64,000 bases of DNA. It comes from Burkholderia sp. Bp9142 (lineage in GTDB: Bacteria > Pseudomonadota > Gammaproteobacteria > Burkholderiales > Burkholderiaceae). Of the stretch, positions 26,611-34,962 are shown piece after piece; position 1 is the first letter of the stretch; the number at the start of each line of letters is the position of its first letter. A program made the position numbers and the translations under genes. The DNA is taken from assembly GCF_003853415.1 (NCBI RefSeq), contig NZ_QTPP01000010.1:62001-126000 (forward strand), in the 5' to 3' direction. The notes beneath the pieces were generated by a model. The model was not told where the DNA came from and searched no databases. It saw nothing but the letters and a program-made list of their open reading frames with translations.

Positions 26611-29252
26611 AGCGTCCTGCCCGCCTCGCGCACGTGACTGAAATAACGCTCGCCGATCCGGTTCGACAGATCCCACACGGCCTTCACGGTCGTGTCGAGC
26701 GCATCGAGCAGCTTGTCGTGCCGGCCGTCGTCGCCGGTTTCGCACAGTTCGTGCAGCGACCACGCGGGCACGTCCGGAATCGTCTCGGCCAGCTCGGACA
26801 GCGCATAGCCTTCGCTGCGCTCGACCTTCGTCAGCCGGCCGCGCAGCGCCTGCACGACCCAGCCGAGCGAGCGCGGGTTGTCGGTGTCGAGCACCGCGAG
26901 CGACAGCAGCGGCGCGACGTCGAAGCAGCGCTGGAAGCGCGAGCGGAACGTGATCGTGCTGTCGAACAGCTCCAGCACGAGCTCGAAGCCGTCCTGCCGG
27001 TGCACGGCGCCCTCGTCGAACGCGAACTTCAGCACGCTGCACAGGAAGTCCAGCCGGTCGATCTGCCGGCCGATGGACAACAGCCGCCAGCCGTCGTCGC
27101 GCGTCATGTTGTCGGTCTGCGCGCCGGTGATCGCGCCGAGCAGCAATCCGAGCCTCTCCAGCAACTGCAGCGCCTCGTTGCCGATCTGCTCCTCGGCTTC
27201 CGGATGGTCCGCACTATCGGCGAACAACTGCGTCGCATCGTCGATCAGCCGCCACTGATCGCTCGACAGCCGCTCGCGGATCGCGGCAGCGGCGCCGCGC
27301 ATCCCGAACAGGCAGGACGCGATGCCGGACGTGCGGTCCGCGCCGCGCGTCAGCGACGTCGCGAGCGCGTGCTGGAACGCACGCGGCGCATCGACGGCGT
27401 TCGGCGCGTCGGGGGCGATCAGGCCGGTGTCGCGACAGAGCGTATCGATGAGCTCCAGATGCGCGGGGCTGTCGACGTCGTCCTCGCCGCGCAGCCGCTC
27501 GAGCGCGGCGCGCGCGAGACGCATCAGATTGGTCGCGCGCTCGGTATAGCGGCCGAGCCAGAACAGGTTCTCGGCCGCGCGGCTCGCGATCGCACGCGGG
27601 CGCTCGACCAGATCGTCGGGGCCGAGACGGGTCTGCAGCAGCGTGGTCGAATCGACGATGCCCTCGGTCATCACCCACGTATCGACGGTGCTGCCGCCAC
27701 GCGGCATCGGCGCGTTGAACAGCGTATCGCGCGTGCCGACCCGCGACAGTCCGCCCGGCAGGAGCCGCCAGCTTCGCGCGCCGTCGGCGAGCGCGAACAC
27801 GCGCAGCAGCAGCGGTTTCGGCACGATGCGCGCGCCGCCGTTGCCGTCGGGCGCGTCGCGCCCCGGCCAGGTCGGCGCCTGCGACAGCGGCAGGTCGGCC
27901 TGCACCGTGTAATGCTCGGGCCGGGCGAGGATCCGCGCACGCCACTCGGCCAGCTGCGCCGGCGTGAGGCGCGCACCGATCACCGGGTCGAACGCGCCGC
28001 CGGCCTGCGCGTCGGGCGGATACGACGGCTTCACGATGCTGCGCGCGAGCTGCGGCAGCGCGTCGTCGCATGCAGCCGCCTCGCCGCACCACCACGAATG
28101 CACGGCGGGCAGCGTCAGCGTTTCGCCGAGCAGCCCTTCCGCGAGGCGCGGCATGAAACCGAGCACGCCCGGCGATTCGAGGAAGCCCGAACCCGGCGCA
28201 TTCGCGAGCAGCACGTTGCCCGCGCGCACGGCCTGCAGCAGCCCTGGCACGCCGAGCATCGAATCGGGCCGCAGTTCGAGCGGATCGAGCCACGCGTCGT
28301 CGACGCGCCGCAGAATGCCGTGCACGGGTTCGAGCCCGCCCAGTGTCTTCAGGAACACGCGGTTGTCGCGCGCGGTCAGGTCGCCGCCCTCGACCAGCGT
28401 GAGGCCGAGGTAGCGCGCGAGATACGCATGCTCGAAGTACGTCGCGCTGTGCGGCCCCGGCGTCAGCAGCACGATCCGCGAGTTCTTGCGGGCGGGGCTC
28501 AACGCCTGCATGCTCTGCAGCAGCGACCGGTACGCGGATGCGAGCCGCTGCACGCGCAGCCCGCGGAAGCCGCGCGGAAACAGCCGCGACACGATCAGCC
28601 GGTTCTCGAGCAGGTAGCCGAGACCGGCCGCGCCCTGCGTGTGCTGCGCGACGATCCGCCATTGGCCGTCGGGGCCGCGCGCGAGATCGAACGCGACGAC
28701 GTGCAGCCACGTATCGCCCGGCACGCGTGCGCCGCGCATCGCGCGCAGGTAGCCCGGGTGGCCGGTCACGAGCGCGGGCGGCAGCAGCCCGCGCTGCAGG
28801 ATCGTCTGCGGCCCGTACAGGTCGGCCATCGTCGCGTTCAGCAGCCGCACGCGCTGCAGCACGCCGCGCTCGATCGCGACCCAGTCCTCGGGCGTGACGA
28901 TCAGCGGCAGCAGGTCGAGCGACCACGGGCCGGCCGCGCCGTCGCCGGCGCGTTGTTCGTGGAGCTGGTAGAACAGCCCGTTCTCGCGCATGCGCCGCTG
29001 CAGCGCGTCGGCTCGGCGGTCGAGGTCGGCCACGCCGTCGCTGCCGATCGACGTGAAGAAGCTGCGCCAGGCAGGGGCGAGCAGCGGCGCGGTAAGGCCG
29101 GCGGCGCTGCCGCGCAGTTCGTCATAGCGGCCGGCCGCGGCCGGCGCCGCGAGCGCGGCGGCCAGTTCCGCGGCATCCGGCTGCGCACCGGTATCGAAGA
29201 GCGTGGGCATCGCGTCGGCGTCGGCGAGATCGTCGGGGTGAATGGGCGGCAC
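26604..29252 (-). CDS. Circularly permuted ATP-grasp protein fused to an alpha-E (DUF403) domain
   Basis: The protein of about 882 residues joins two families. The N-terminal half is a circularly permuted type 2 ATP-grasp domain (RVRLLNATMADLYGPQTILQ, GDTWLHVVAFDLARG, RIVLLTPGPHSATYFEHAYL, GNVLLANAPGSGFLESPG). The C-terminal 300 residues are an alpha-E domain, starting at ASRAAENLFWLGRYTERATN. Split homologues of both halves lie at 34963-36378 and 33957-34898. ATP-grasp enzymes form amide bonds through acyl-phosphates, and this group is predicted to make small peptides or tags, with alpha-E as partner. The start is uncertain: GTG 29318, GTG 29252 and ATG 29210 are all possible; 29252 is chosen as a middle value. 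Confidence 0.88.
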   Translation of the reverse strand: MPPIHPDDLADADAMPTLFDTGAQPDAAELAAALAAPAAAGRYDELRGSAAGLTAPLLAPAWRSFFTSIGSDGVADLDRRADALQRRMRENGLFYQLHEQRAGDGAAGPWSLDLLPLIVTPEDWVAIERGVLQRVRLLNATMADLYGPQTILQRGLLPPALVTGHPGYLRAMRGARVPGDTWLHVVAFDLARGPDGQWRIVAQHTQGAAGLGYLLENRLIVSRLFPRGFRGLRVQRLASAYRSLLQSMQALSPARKNSRIVLLTPGPHSATYFEHAYLARYLGLTLVEGGDLTARDNRVFLKTLGGLEPVHGILRRVDDAWLDPLELRPDSMLGVPGLLQAVRAGNVLLANAPGSGFLESPGVLGFMPRLAEGLLGETLTLPAVHSWWCGEAAACDDALPQLARSIVKPSYPPDAQAGGAFDPVIGARLTPAQLAEWRARILARPEHYTVQADLPLSQAPTWPGRDAPDGNGGARIVPKPLLLRVFALADGARSWRLLPGGLSRVGTRDTLFNAPMPRGGSTVDTWVMTEGIVDSTTLLQTRLGPDDLVERPRAIASRAAENLFWLGRYTERATNLMRLARAALERLRGEDDVDSPAHLELIDTLCRDTGLIAPDAPNAVDAPRAFQHALATSLTRGADRTSGIASCLFGMRGAAAAIRERLSSDQWRLIDDATQLFADSADHPEAEEQIGNEALQLLERLGLLLGAITGAQTDNMTRDDGWRLLSIGRQIDRLDFLCSVLKFAFDEGAVHRQDGFELVLELFDSTITFRSRFQRCFDVAPLLSLAVLDTDNPRSLGWVVQALRGRLTKVERSEGYALSELAETIPDVPAWSLHELCETGDDGRHDKLLDALDTTVKAVWDLSNRIGERYFSHVREAGRTLW

Positions 29253-29422
29253 AGTCGAGATCGTTCCGTCGTCAGGGGGCGGCCGCGCCCGCGCGCCGCC
29301 GCACCGGCGGCCCGGCACGGCGGACGCGGCGGGCGGCCGCAGTCTGCCCGCATCCTAGCACTCCGGCCGGCGCGCCGGGAGGTCGCGTACCGCGCATCGT
29401 CGTCCGTCCTTTCATCCGACGA

Positions 29423-32400
29423 TCAGGGCCGCCGCAGGTCGAGCGTGAACGGGAATTCACGGCTCGGCGCGGCCGCCGCCACCGTCATCCGCCCCGGCGT
29501 GTGCCCCATCGCGACGAAACGCGCGAGCCGGCGGCTCTCGGCCTCGTACGCATTGACCGGGAACGTCGCATAGTTGCGTCCGCCCGGGTGCGCGACGTGA
29601 TACCGGCAGCCGCCGAGCGAGCGCTGCAGCCACGTATCGACGATGTCGAACGTGAGCGGCGCATGCACGCCGATGGTCGGATGCAGCGCCGACGGCGGCG
29701 CCCACGCCTTGTAGCGCACGCCCGCGACGTATTCGCCGACGGTGCCGGTCGGCTGCAGCGGCAGCGCGCGGCCGTTGACGGTCACGACGTGCCGGTTGTC
29801 GTTCAGTCCGGTCACGCGCACTTCGAGCCGCTCGACCGACGAATCGACGTAACGCACCGTGCCGCCGGGCGCACCCTCCTCGCCCATCACGTGCCACGGC
29901 TCCAGCGCGCCGCGCAGCGACAGCTGCATCCCGTTCACCGCGATCTGCCCGAACAGCGGGAAGCGGAATTCGAAGTGCGGCGCGAACCAGGCCGGGTCGA
30001 ACCCGAAACCGGCGTCGCGCAGCTCGGCCAGCACGTCGTCGAAATCCATCTTCAGGAACGCGGGCAGCATGAAGCGATCGTGCAGCGCGGTGCCCCAGCG
30101 CGTGAGCGGCGTCGTGTACGGCGCGGCCCAGAAGCGCGCGACCAGCGCGCGCAGCAGCAATTGCTGCACGACGCTCATCCGCGCATGCGGCGGCATCTCG
30201 AACGCACGCAGTTCGAGCAGGCCGAGCCGTCCGGTCGACGCGTCGGGCGAGTACAGCTTGTCGATGCAGAATTCGCTGCGGTGCGTGTTGCCGCTCACGT
30301 CGATCAGCAGGTTGCGCAGCACGCGGTCGACGAGCCACGGCGGCATGTCCTGCCCGTACAGCAGCTTGTTGCGCTGGATTTCCGCGAATGCGATGTCGAG
30401 CTCGTAGACCTGGTCGTTGCGCGCCTCGTCGACGCGTGGCGCCTGGCTCGTCGGGCCGATGAACAACCCGGAGAACAGGTACGACAGCGACGGATGGTTG
30501 TGCCAGTAAGCGATCAGGCTCGCGAGCAGGTCCGGGCGGCGCAGGAACGGGCTGTCGGCCGGCGTCGCGCCGCCGAGCACGAAGTGGTTGCCGCCGCCCG
30601 TGCCGACGTGCCGGCCGTCGACCATGAACTTCTCGCTGGAAAGGCGCGACTGCCACGCGGCGTCGTACAGGAATTCGGTCTGGCCGACGAGTTCGTCGAA
30701 GCTCCGGGCCGGATGGATGTTCACCTCGATCACGCCGGGGTCGGGCGTGACCTGCAGCACCTTGAGCCGCGCGTCGCGCGGCGGCGGATAGCCTTCGAGC
30801 ACGAGCTTCACGCCGAGCGCGTGCGCGGTCAGCTCGATCGCGGCGAGCAGGTCGAGATAATCCTCGAGCGCGGCCAGCGGCGGCATGAACAGGTACAGGA
30901 CGCCGTTGCGCACTTCGACGCACAGCGCGGTCCGCGTGATCCATGCGGCCGATTCGAAGCGCTCGGGGCTGCGCCGCGGGTCCTGCAGGCCATGCGCGTG
31001 CGGTCCGTCCGCGTCCGCGTCGGCGCCGTCGCCGCGCCACTGCATGACCGTTTGCGCGGGCGCTTCGCGATGCATGCCGGCCAGGTAGCGCGGTGCGTCG
31101 GCGGCGCCCGCATGACGCGCACGGAATGCGGCCGCATCCGGCAGCGCGGCGCGCGGCGCGAACGGATCGCGTTCGACGAGGAACGGATAGTCGGCACCGG
31201 CGACCCACGGCAGCGAATCGAGCGGCAGCCGATAGCCCATCGGCGAATCGCCGGGCACGAGGTACATCCGCTCGTCGCGGAAGAACCACGGGCCCGTCTG
31301 CCAGCGCGGACCGTCGAGCTCCGGCCGATCGCGGCCCGACCGATCGCGGCCCGGCACATCGTCCGCGCGCTTGATGGGCAGCACGTAGCCGACCACGCTG
31401 TCGAGCTGCTGGTCGAACACCTTGCGCAGCCGCGCGCGTTCGAGCTCGTCGTCGAGACGCGAATCGAACGGATCGACGTTGACGGGCAGCCGGCGCTCGC
31501 GCCACAGGTAGTACCACACGTCCTCGTAGCCGGGCCGCACGAATTCGTCGGTCAGGCCCAGGCGCGCGGCCAGCGCGTCGATGAAGCGCTTCGCATCGTC
31601 GGTCGTGCACGCGGAGGGCTCGCGCTCGTCGGCGAACAGCGACGGATCGTGCCACACGGGCTGGCCGTCGGCGCGCCAGAAGATCGACAGCGCCCAGCGC
31701 GGCAACTGCTCGCCCGGATACCACTTGCCCTGCCCGAAATGCAGGAAGCCGCCTTCGCCGTATTCGGCGCGCAGCCGCTGCACGAGCTCGGTCGCGTAGC
31801 CGCGCTTGGTCGGGCCGAGCGCATCGGTGTTCCACTCGGCGCCGTCGCGATCGTCGATCGACACGAAGGTCGGCTCGCCGCCTTGCGTCAGCCGCACGTC
31901 GCCGGCCGTCAGCGCGCCGTCGACCTGCGCGCCGAGCGTGCGCACCGCATCCCACTGCGACTCGGTATACGGCTTCGTCACGCGCGGCGACTCGTACACG
32001 CGCGTCACCGCCATCTCGTGCTCGAACGTGACCTCGCATTCGTCGATCAGCCCTTCGACCGGCGCGGCGCTGGTCGGCTGCGGCGTGCACGCGAGCGGGA
32101 TATGCCCTTCGCCGGCGAGCAGGCCCGAGGTCGGATCGAAACCGATCCAGCCCGCGCCCGGCAGGTAGACTTCGCACCAGGCGTGCAGGTCGGTGAAGTC
32201 GACCGTCGTGCCGCTCGGGCCGTCGAGCGCTTTCACGTCGGGCGTGAGCTGGATCAGGTAGCCGGACACGAAGCGCGCGGCGATGCCGAGATGCCGGCAC
32301 AGCTGCACGAGCAGCCACGCGCTGTCGCGGCACGACCCGGACGCGAGCTCGAGCGTCTGCTCGGGTGTCTGCACGCCCGGCTCCATCCGCACGAGATAGC

Positions 32401-32878
32401 CGATGTCGCGCTGCAGCTGCTGGTTCAGCGCGACGAGGAAGTCCACGGTGCCGGCGGGCGTACGATCGACGCCGTCGACATACGCACGGAACAGCGGCGC
32501 CGCGCTCGTCTGCGGATCGCACGCGAGGTACGGCGCGAGTTCGGTCTTCAGCGCGTCGTCATAGCTGAACGGGTATTGCTCCGCGCTCGCTTCGAGAAAG
32601 AAGTCGAACGGGTTGTACACCGACATCTCGGCAACCAGGTCGATCGTGATCTCGAAGTGTTCGGTGCGCTCCGGAAACACGAGCCGCGCGAGATAGTTCG
32701 AGAACGGGTCCTGCTGCCAGTTGATGAAGTGCTGCGCGGGCTCGACCGTCATCGAATACGAGACGATCGGCGTCCGGCAGTGCGGCGCGGGCCGCAGCCG
32801 CACGACCTGCGGCCCGAGGTTGACGGGGCGGTCGTAGCGGTAGCGGGTGGTGTGATGCAGCGCGACGTGGATGGACAT
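29423..32878 (-). CDS. Large transglutaminase-like protein with DUF2126
   Basis: The 1151-residue protein has an N-terminal transglutaminase-associated domain (about 1-110) and a transglutaminase core with an intact triad: C183 in ASGSCRDSAWLLVQL, H232 in DLHAWCEVYLP, D248 in WIGFDPTSG. An approximately 800-residue DUF2126 region follows (RLTQGGEPTFVSIDDRDGAE, FGQGKWYPGEQLPRWALSIF, GTGGGNHFVLGG, YLFSGLFIGPTSQAPRVDEA). In this family DUF2126 occurs with ATP-grasp and alpha-E proteins and may be a further ligase-like module. The ATG at 32878 is preferred over 32914 because the fold starts at SIHVALHHTTRYRY. It sits between the two ATP-grasp/alpha-E sets, with gaps of 93 and about 170 bases. Confidence 0.9.
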   Translation of the reverse strand: MSIHVALHHTTRYRYDRPVNLGPQVVRLRPAPHCRTPIVSYSMTVEPAQHFINWQQDPFSNYLARLVFPERTEHFEITIDLVAEMSVYNPFDFFLEASAEQYPFSYDDALKTELAPYLACDPQTSAAPLFRAYVDGVDRTPAGTVDFLVALNQQLQRDIGYLVRMEPGVQTPEQTLELASGSCRDSAWLLVQLCRHLGIAARFVSGYLIQLTPDVKALDGPSGTTVDFTDLHAWCEVYLPGAGWIGFDPTSGLLAGEGHIPLACTPQPTSAAPVEGLIDECEVTFEHEMAVTRVYESPRVTKPYTESQWDAVRTLGAQVDGALTAGDVRLTQGGEPTFVSIDDRDGAEWNTDALGPTKRGYATELVQRLRAEYGEGGFLHFGQGKWYPGEQLPRWALSIFWRADGQPVWHDPSLFADEREPSACTTDDAKRFIDALAARLGLTDEFVRPGYEDVWYYLWRERRLPVNVDPFDSRLDDELERARLRKVFDQQLDSVVGYVLPIKRADDVPGRDRSGRDRPELDGPRWQTGPWFFRDERMYLVPGDSPMGYRLPLDSLPWVAGADYPFLVERDPFAPRAALPDAAAFRARHAGAADAPRYLAGMHREAPAQTVMQWRGDGADADADGPHAHGLQDPRRSPERFESAAWITRTALCVEVRNGVLYLFMPPLAALEDYLDLLAAIELTAHALGVKLVLEGYPPPRDARLKVLQVTPDPGVIEVNIHPARSFDELVGQTEFLYDAAWQSRLSSEKFMVDGRHVGTGGGNHFVLGGATPADSPFLRRPDLLASLIAYWHNHPSLSYLFSGLFIGPTSQAPRVDEARNDQVYELDIAFAEIQRNKLLYGQDMPPWLVDRVLRNLLIDVSGNTHRSEFCIDKLYSPDASTGRLGLLELRAFEMPPHARMSVVQQLLLRALVARFWAAPYTTPLTRWGTALHDRFMLPAFLKMDFDDVLAELRDAGFGFDPAWFAPHFEFRFPLFGQIAVNGMQLSLRGALEPWHVMGEEGAPGGTVRYVDSSVERLEVRVTGLNDNRHVVTVNGRALPLQPTGTVGEYVAGVRYKAWAPPSALHPTIGVHAPLTFDIVDTWLQRSLGGCRYHVAHPGGRNYATFPVNAYEAESRRLARFVAMGHTPGRMTVAAAAPSREFPFTLDLRRP

Positions 32879-32971
32879 GGGAGAGCCGCTCGGTTCGGGT
32901 TGGGCCGGCCGCACGCGCCGCGTCGCCGTCGCTGCGGCGGCACGGCACGGCGAATTCGGTGAAAGGGCGCG

Positions 32972-33946
32972 TCAGACGAGTTCCGGCGACTGCACGACGC
33001 TGATCTCGATGCCGACGGTGCTCGCGCCGAGCCCCGTCACGGGCTGCGCGTCGCGATGGTCGAGGCCGATGGCGATGCGCACGTAGCGCTCGTCCGGGCA
33101 GCGGTTCATGAACGGATCGAAGCCGACCCAGCCGAGCCCTTCGACATAGGCCTCGGCCCACGCGTGCCCTGCCGGCTGCTGCATCAGCGCGGCGGCCTGC
33201 GGCTGTGTGCCGAGCGCCGCCAGCGGCAAGCCCTGCGACTGCGCGGCGTGCGATGCGCCGAGCGCCTGCTGCATGCCGTCGCCGCTCTGCAGCGCGAGCG
33301 CTTCCTCTTCCTCGTCGCCGGCCGCGCTCTGCTTCGCGTCGGCGATGCGCTGCATCGCGCTGTCGGCAAGCACGTAGCCCGAGATGTAGCGCGCGGGCAC
33401 CTTCAGCGCACGCGCGGCCGCGATGAACGCATGCGCATGGTCGCGGCTCGTGCCCTCGCCGCTTTGCAGCGCGGTTTCGGCGTCGACCGTTGCGTCGGCC
33501 AGGTTCGGCGCATACGCGATGCGCCCGTGCACTTCCGTCATCAGCCAATGCAGCGCGTCGAGGCTGTGCGGCTCGATCGGCAGCGCCTGCGTGATTTCGC
33601 GAACGGTATCGCCGGCTTTGGTGAGCGCGGTTTCGCGTTCGAAGATCCACGGCGGCGCATAGCCCTCGGGGTTGCCGAGAATGCCCGCGCGGTCCTGCGT
33701 CTCGACGACGCCTGCCGCGACGACGACGATTTCGTTCTTCGCGCCGCGGTCGTGGCGCACGAGGTCGGTCCGGTTGCCGAGCCCGTCCGTATAGGACAGC
33801 GTCGGCTCGACGCCGTCGATCGTGACCTGCCACGCGCGCACCGTCTGCCCGGGCCCCGATTGCGGGCGCAGCCGCAGCCGTTGCAGCGCATGGGTGGCTT
33901 GATCGTCGAACTGATAACGCGAGATGTGTCGGATGGCGAGTCGCAT
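32972..33946 (-). CDS. Transglutaminase-like protein lacking the catalytic cysteine
   Basis: The 324-residue protein has the same two-part layout as its neighbours: beta domain MRLAIRHISRYQFDDQATHA and then the core. Where the active cysteine belongs (G-x-C-R/Q-D), it reads GEGTSRDHAHAF, with serine S167 encoded by AGC. H261 (GHAWAEAYVEG) and D277 (WVGFDPFMN) remain. A Gln/Ala/Glu-rich insert of about 60 residues (200-258) splits the core between SGYVL and HAW. It may be a non-cysteine hydrolase, or an inactive binding subunit for peptide made by the ATP-grasp partner. It lies 10 bases after the alpha-E gene, in the same unit. Confidence 0.87.
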   Translation of the reverse strand: MRLAIRHISRYQFDDQATHALQRLRLRPQSGPGQTVRAWQVTIDGVEPTLSYTDGLGNRTDLVRHDRGAKNEIVVVAAGVVETQDRAGILGNPEGYAPPWIFERETALTKAGDTVREITQALPIEPHSLDALHWLMTEVHGRIAYAPNLADATVDAETALQSGEGTSRDHAHAFIAAARALKVPARYISGYVLADSAMQRIADAKQSAAGDEEEEALALQSGDGMQQALGASHAAQSQGLPLAALGTQPQAAALMQQPAGHAWAEAYVEGLGWVGFDPFMNRCPDERYVRIAIGLDHRDAQPVTGLGASTVGIEISVVQSPELV

Positions 33947-33956
33947 GGCAAGTCTC

Positions 33957-34898
33957 TCAGTCGAAGTTGTAGGCCTGGGCGATGTCGATCCCGAGGCTGT
34001 TGTTGCGGCCGATGAAGTCGGTCAGGAATTCGTGCAGGCCGCTCTTGAAGATCCGCTCGACCGACGTGTCGGACAGCATCTGCAGGATCTTCGTGGCCGT
34101 GTCGTGACACGGGTGTGTCACGCCGTAATCCTTCGCGAGCAGGTTCAGGCTCGACACGACGCGCCCGTAGCAATAGCGCAGCGAACGCGGCATGCGGCCG
34201 TTCAGGATCAGGTAGTCGGCGATGTTCATCGGCTTGTACTGCACGTCGTACACCCAGCGATACGACCGGTGTGCGGCCACGCAGCGCAGGATCGTCTCCC
34301 ACTGGTAGTTGTCGAGGATCGTGCCGACGTGCGACACCGACGGCAGCAGCAGGTGATATTTGACGTCGATGATCCGCGCGGTGTTGTCGGCCCGCTCGAT
34401 GAACGCGCCGATCTGCGCGAAATCGAAGATCTCGTTGCGCAGCATCGTGCTGTAGAAGCTGCCGAGGATCAGCGCGGTTTCGCGCTTCACTTCGTCGAGC
34501 ACCGCCGGCAGCCCGCTCTCCGGCACCGGCTGCGCGAGTGCGCGGCGCAGTGCAAGCCATGCGCCGTTCACGCTCTCCCACGCCTCGCGCGTGAGCGCCG
34601 TGCGCACCATCCGCGCGTTCGAGCGCGCGGCCTCGATGCACGACAGCACGCTCGACGGGTTGTCGCGGTCGCGCAGCAGGTAGTCGGTCACGGTATCGGC
34701 GGCATACGCGTCGTACTTCTGACGATAGCCGTCGTCCGCGCCCGAGCTGACCAGCACCGACGACCATTCGGCCGGCGCGTCGGACGTGCGCGTGAGCGCC
34801 ATCCGCAGCCCGGCATCGACGATGCGCGCGATGTTCTCCGCGCGCTCGATATAGCGGTACATCCAGTAGAGACCGCTCGCAGTTCGTCCCAGAAGCAT
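33957..34898 (-). CDS. Alpha-E domain protein (DUF403)
   Basis: The 313-residue all-helical protein starts with the family hallmark MLLGRTASGLYWMYRYIERA and shows the other conserved stretches: NARMVRTALTREAWESVN, RADNTARIIDVKYHLLLPS and YGVTHPCHDTATKIL. It has no known catalytic residues. In genome context it always accompanies ATP-grasp and transglutaminase genes, as here, and is predicted to help peptide synthesis or carry a substrate. It is 64 bases downstream of the ATP-grasp gene and 10 upstream of the transglutaminase-like gene. Its fused counterpart forms the C-terminal part of the 26604-29252 protein. Confidence 0.92.
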   Translation of the reverse strand: MLLGRTASGLYWMYRYIERAENIARIVDAGLRMALTRTSDAPAEWSSVLVSSGADDGYRQKYDAYAADTVTDYLLRDRDNPSSVLSCIEAARSNARMVRTALTREAWESVNGAWLALRRALAQPVPESGLPAVLDEVKRETALILGSFYSTMLRNEIFDFAQIGAFIERADNTARIIDVKYHLLLPSVSHVGTILDNYQWETILRCVAAHRSYRWVYDVQYKPMNIADYLILNGRMPRSLRYCYGRVVSSLNLLAKDYGVTHPCHDTATKILQMLSDTSVERIFKSGLHEFLTDFIGRNNSLGIDIAQAYNFD

Positions 34899-34962
34899 CT
34901 CGTGTCCACTCCGTCTTCGTTCGGTTCGCGCGCCGGCTGCGGCGCGCGTGGTCGTGCCCGGC

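Noticed and set aside
26634..29573. 979-codon plus-strand open frame opposite the ATP-grasp/alpha-E gene
   Set aside because: Same antisense composition effect; no domain seen.
29501..32962. 1153-codon open frame on the plus strand opposite the transglutaminase-DUF2126 gene
   Set aside because: It is an antisense shadow of a high-GC gene: Arg/His/Gln/Ala-rich, without motifs, while the minus strand has a clear family match.
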